This document shows positions 7,099-7,728 of a stretch of DNA of 7,728 bases, one piece after another. The stretch lies in contig JABSRY010000096.1 of assembly GCA_013214985.1 (NCBI GenBank), positions 1-7,728 on the forward strand, read 5' to 3'. Numbering within the stretch: position 1 is the first letter of the stretch; the number at the start of each line of letters is the position of its first letter. The notes under the pieces are model-generated. The model did not search any database and was not told where the DNA came from. It worked only from the letters and a program-made list of their open reading frames with translations. The position numbers and the translations under genes are program-made. The stretch is from Hyphomicrobiales bacterium (GTDB taxonomy: Bacteria; Pseudomonadota; Alphaproteobacteria; Rhizobiales; OSC116).

Positions 7099-7102
7099 AA
7101 TT

Positions 7103-7606
7103 TTAGTCTAGCGGCAATGCTACTGAACGCGAATTACCATCTGGTTGCTCAATCAATAGTAAAATACGTTTGCGGCCTTTGTCTTTGGTTTTGTCAATAA
7201 GCTTATTAAGCTCTTCAAAGGTTTCTACATCTTTTAAAGCAGCTGCAACAATACGGTCACCTGGGCGAAGCCTTTTTTCTGCAGCGACGCTATCATCTTC
7301 AACGCTGACAATCATTAAACCTTTGGTTTTTGGGTCTAATTTATAGCGTTTATTAAGCGTTTTATTTAACTCTAGAAGCTCTAGCCCTAAAACTGTTTGT
7401 GTTACTGCTTCATCTTCTGTGTTATCGCTAATTTCGGCAATCGCTTTCTTTTCGCCTTCTTTTAGCAAGCTAACCGTTACATCAAGCGCAACTTCTTCAC
7501 CATCACGTAGGACAATAATTTCAACCTGTTTGTTGATTTCAGTTGATGCAACAATTCTAGGTAATGCGGCGCTATCATTAATGTTTTTGCCATTAAATTT
7601 AACACT
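7103..7606 (-). CDS. degP: C-terminal part of a DegP/HtrA-type (Do) periplasmic serine protease, 5' end missing
   Basis: This is the 3' end of a Do-family protease, a periplasmic trypsin-like enzyme that handles misfolded envelope proteins. The readable part covers the end of the first PDZ domain (VKFNGKNIND, then LPRIVAST and EIIVLRDGEEVAL) and the complete second PDZ domain, from about VLGLELLEL through SVAAEKRLRPGDRIVAA to the C-terminal VALPLD. The catalytic domain is absent. Upstream, the frame runs into a TGA at 7625-7627. The residues before VKFNG (KASKS) do not match the expected glycine-rich AGxKxGDVI segment, so homology stops near 7603. A shorter reading of 121 residues from a TTG at 7468 is not a natural start. 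A hairpin terminator follows the TAA stop. The gene is either joined to foreign DNA or deleted at its 5' side. Confidence 0.85.
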   Translation of the reverse strand, partial: SVKFNGKNINDSAALPRIVASTEINKQVEIIVLRDGEEVALDVTVSLLKEGEKKAIAEISDNTEDEAVTQTVLGLELLELNKTLNKRYKLDPKTKGLMIVSVEDDSVAAEKRLRPGDRIVAAALKDVETFEELNKLIDKTKDKGRKRILLLIEQPDGNSRSVALPLD

Positions 7607-7728
7607 TTTTGAAGCTTTTTTGAATCATTTTCTGGGATCAAAATGGGCCTCCGACCCGATACATTAACGCGGGAGATATCTAATTTATATGTCGAATGTG
7701 TGCGTCGACACTCAATAAAAAACTTTTT
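7607..7728. other. Sequence beyond the degP break, origin unknown (probably foreign)
   Basis: This 122-base end does not continue degP in any minus-strand frame. One minus-strand frame is open from the window edge (ECRRTHSTYKLDISRVN...) and passes out of register through the degP region to a stop at about 7480. One plus-strand frame is also open to the edge. Neither matches a family I know. The stretch holds TGCGTCGACA at 7701-7710, the same word as at 54-63 on the left end. A near-tandem repeat, CTTTTTGAAG then CTTTTTTGAAT (7605-7625), lies at the presumed junction and contains a HindIII site (7612-7617). Confidence 0.4.

Noticed and set aside
7419..7667. Plus-strand open frame of 82 codons at the right end
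   Set aside because: It runs antisense to the clear PDZ coding sequence and crosses the probable junction, so it has no independent support.
1..7728. CRISPR arrays, tRNA or rRNA genes, insertion sequences with terminal repeats, riboswitches
   Set aside because: No regularly spaced repeats, no cloverleaf-like or rRNA segments, no bacterial transposase and no conserved riboswitch core were seen; the interior is almost fully packed with housekeeping genes.

Overview
Most of this window (about 163 to 7605) reads as a piece of chromosome from a moderately AT-rich alphaproteobacterium. The evidence is the gene content and order: the branched-chain amino acid genes ilvI-ilvH-ilvC, then miaA, divergent serB, a small lipoprotein gene and a DegP/Do-type protease gene. 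As I recall, this neighbourhood recurs in Rhizobiales-like alphaproteobacteria. The protein sequences agree, for example the 339-residue IlvC starting MRVYYDQDAD and the IlvH/IlvI pair. I cannot name a genus.

Layout. 1-162: a short open stretch that looks like part of a eukaryotic (stramenopile/diatom-like) DDE transposase-type gene and ends at a splice-donor-like GTAAGT. 163-498: a small membrane protein whose true start is unclear. 502-1071: a divergent histidine-phosphatase-family protein. 1104-1133: a terminator hairpin between convergent genes. 4500-1156 (minus strand): ilvI, ilvH and ilvC as an apparent operon making acetolactate synthase and ketol-acid reductoisomerase, the first two steps of valine/isoleucine synthesis. 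4501-4699: the ilvI leader and the miaA terminator. 5692-4700 (minus): miaA, for tRNA modification. 5691-6581 (plus): serB, the last step of serine synthesis; its start codon overlaps that of miaA by 2 bases. 7051-6578 (minus): a small lipoprotein gene that overlaps the serB end by 4 bases. 7606-7103 (minus): the 3' part of a degP-like gene, preceded by a sequence that does not continue it.

The core genes are ordinary housekeeping functions and I see no new defence, mobile or biosynthetic system. Three things are unusual. ilvI carries a one-base frameshift near codon 24 that separates its start from the rest, including the catalytic glutamate. The degP reading frame ends abruptly at a probable junction near 7603-7627. 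The two outer ends of the window look foreign to the bacterial interior and share a 10-base word (TGCGTCGACA). The simplest reading is a chimeric or contaminated contig, for instance bacterial DNA joined to eukaryotic host DNA during cloning or assembly. A real insertion of bacterial DNA into a eukaryotic genome is the more exciting and less likely alternative. All family assignments come from motif reading by eye; no database search was run.
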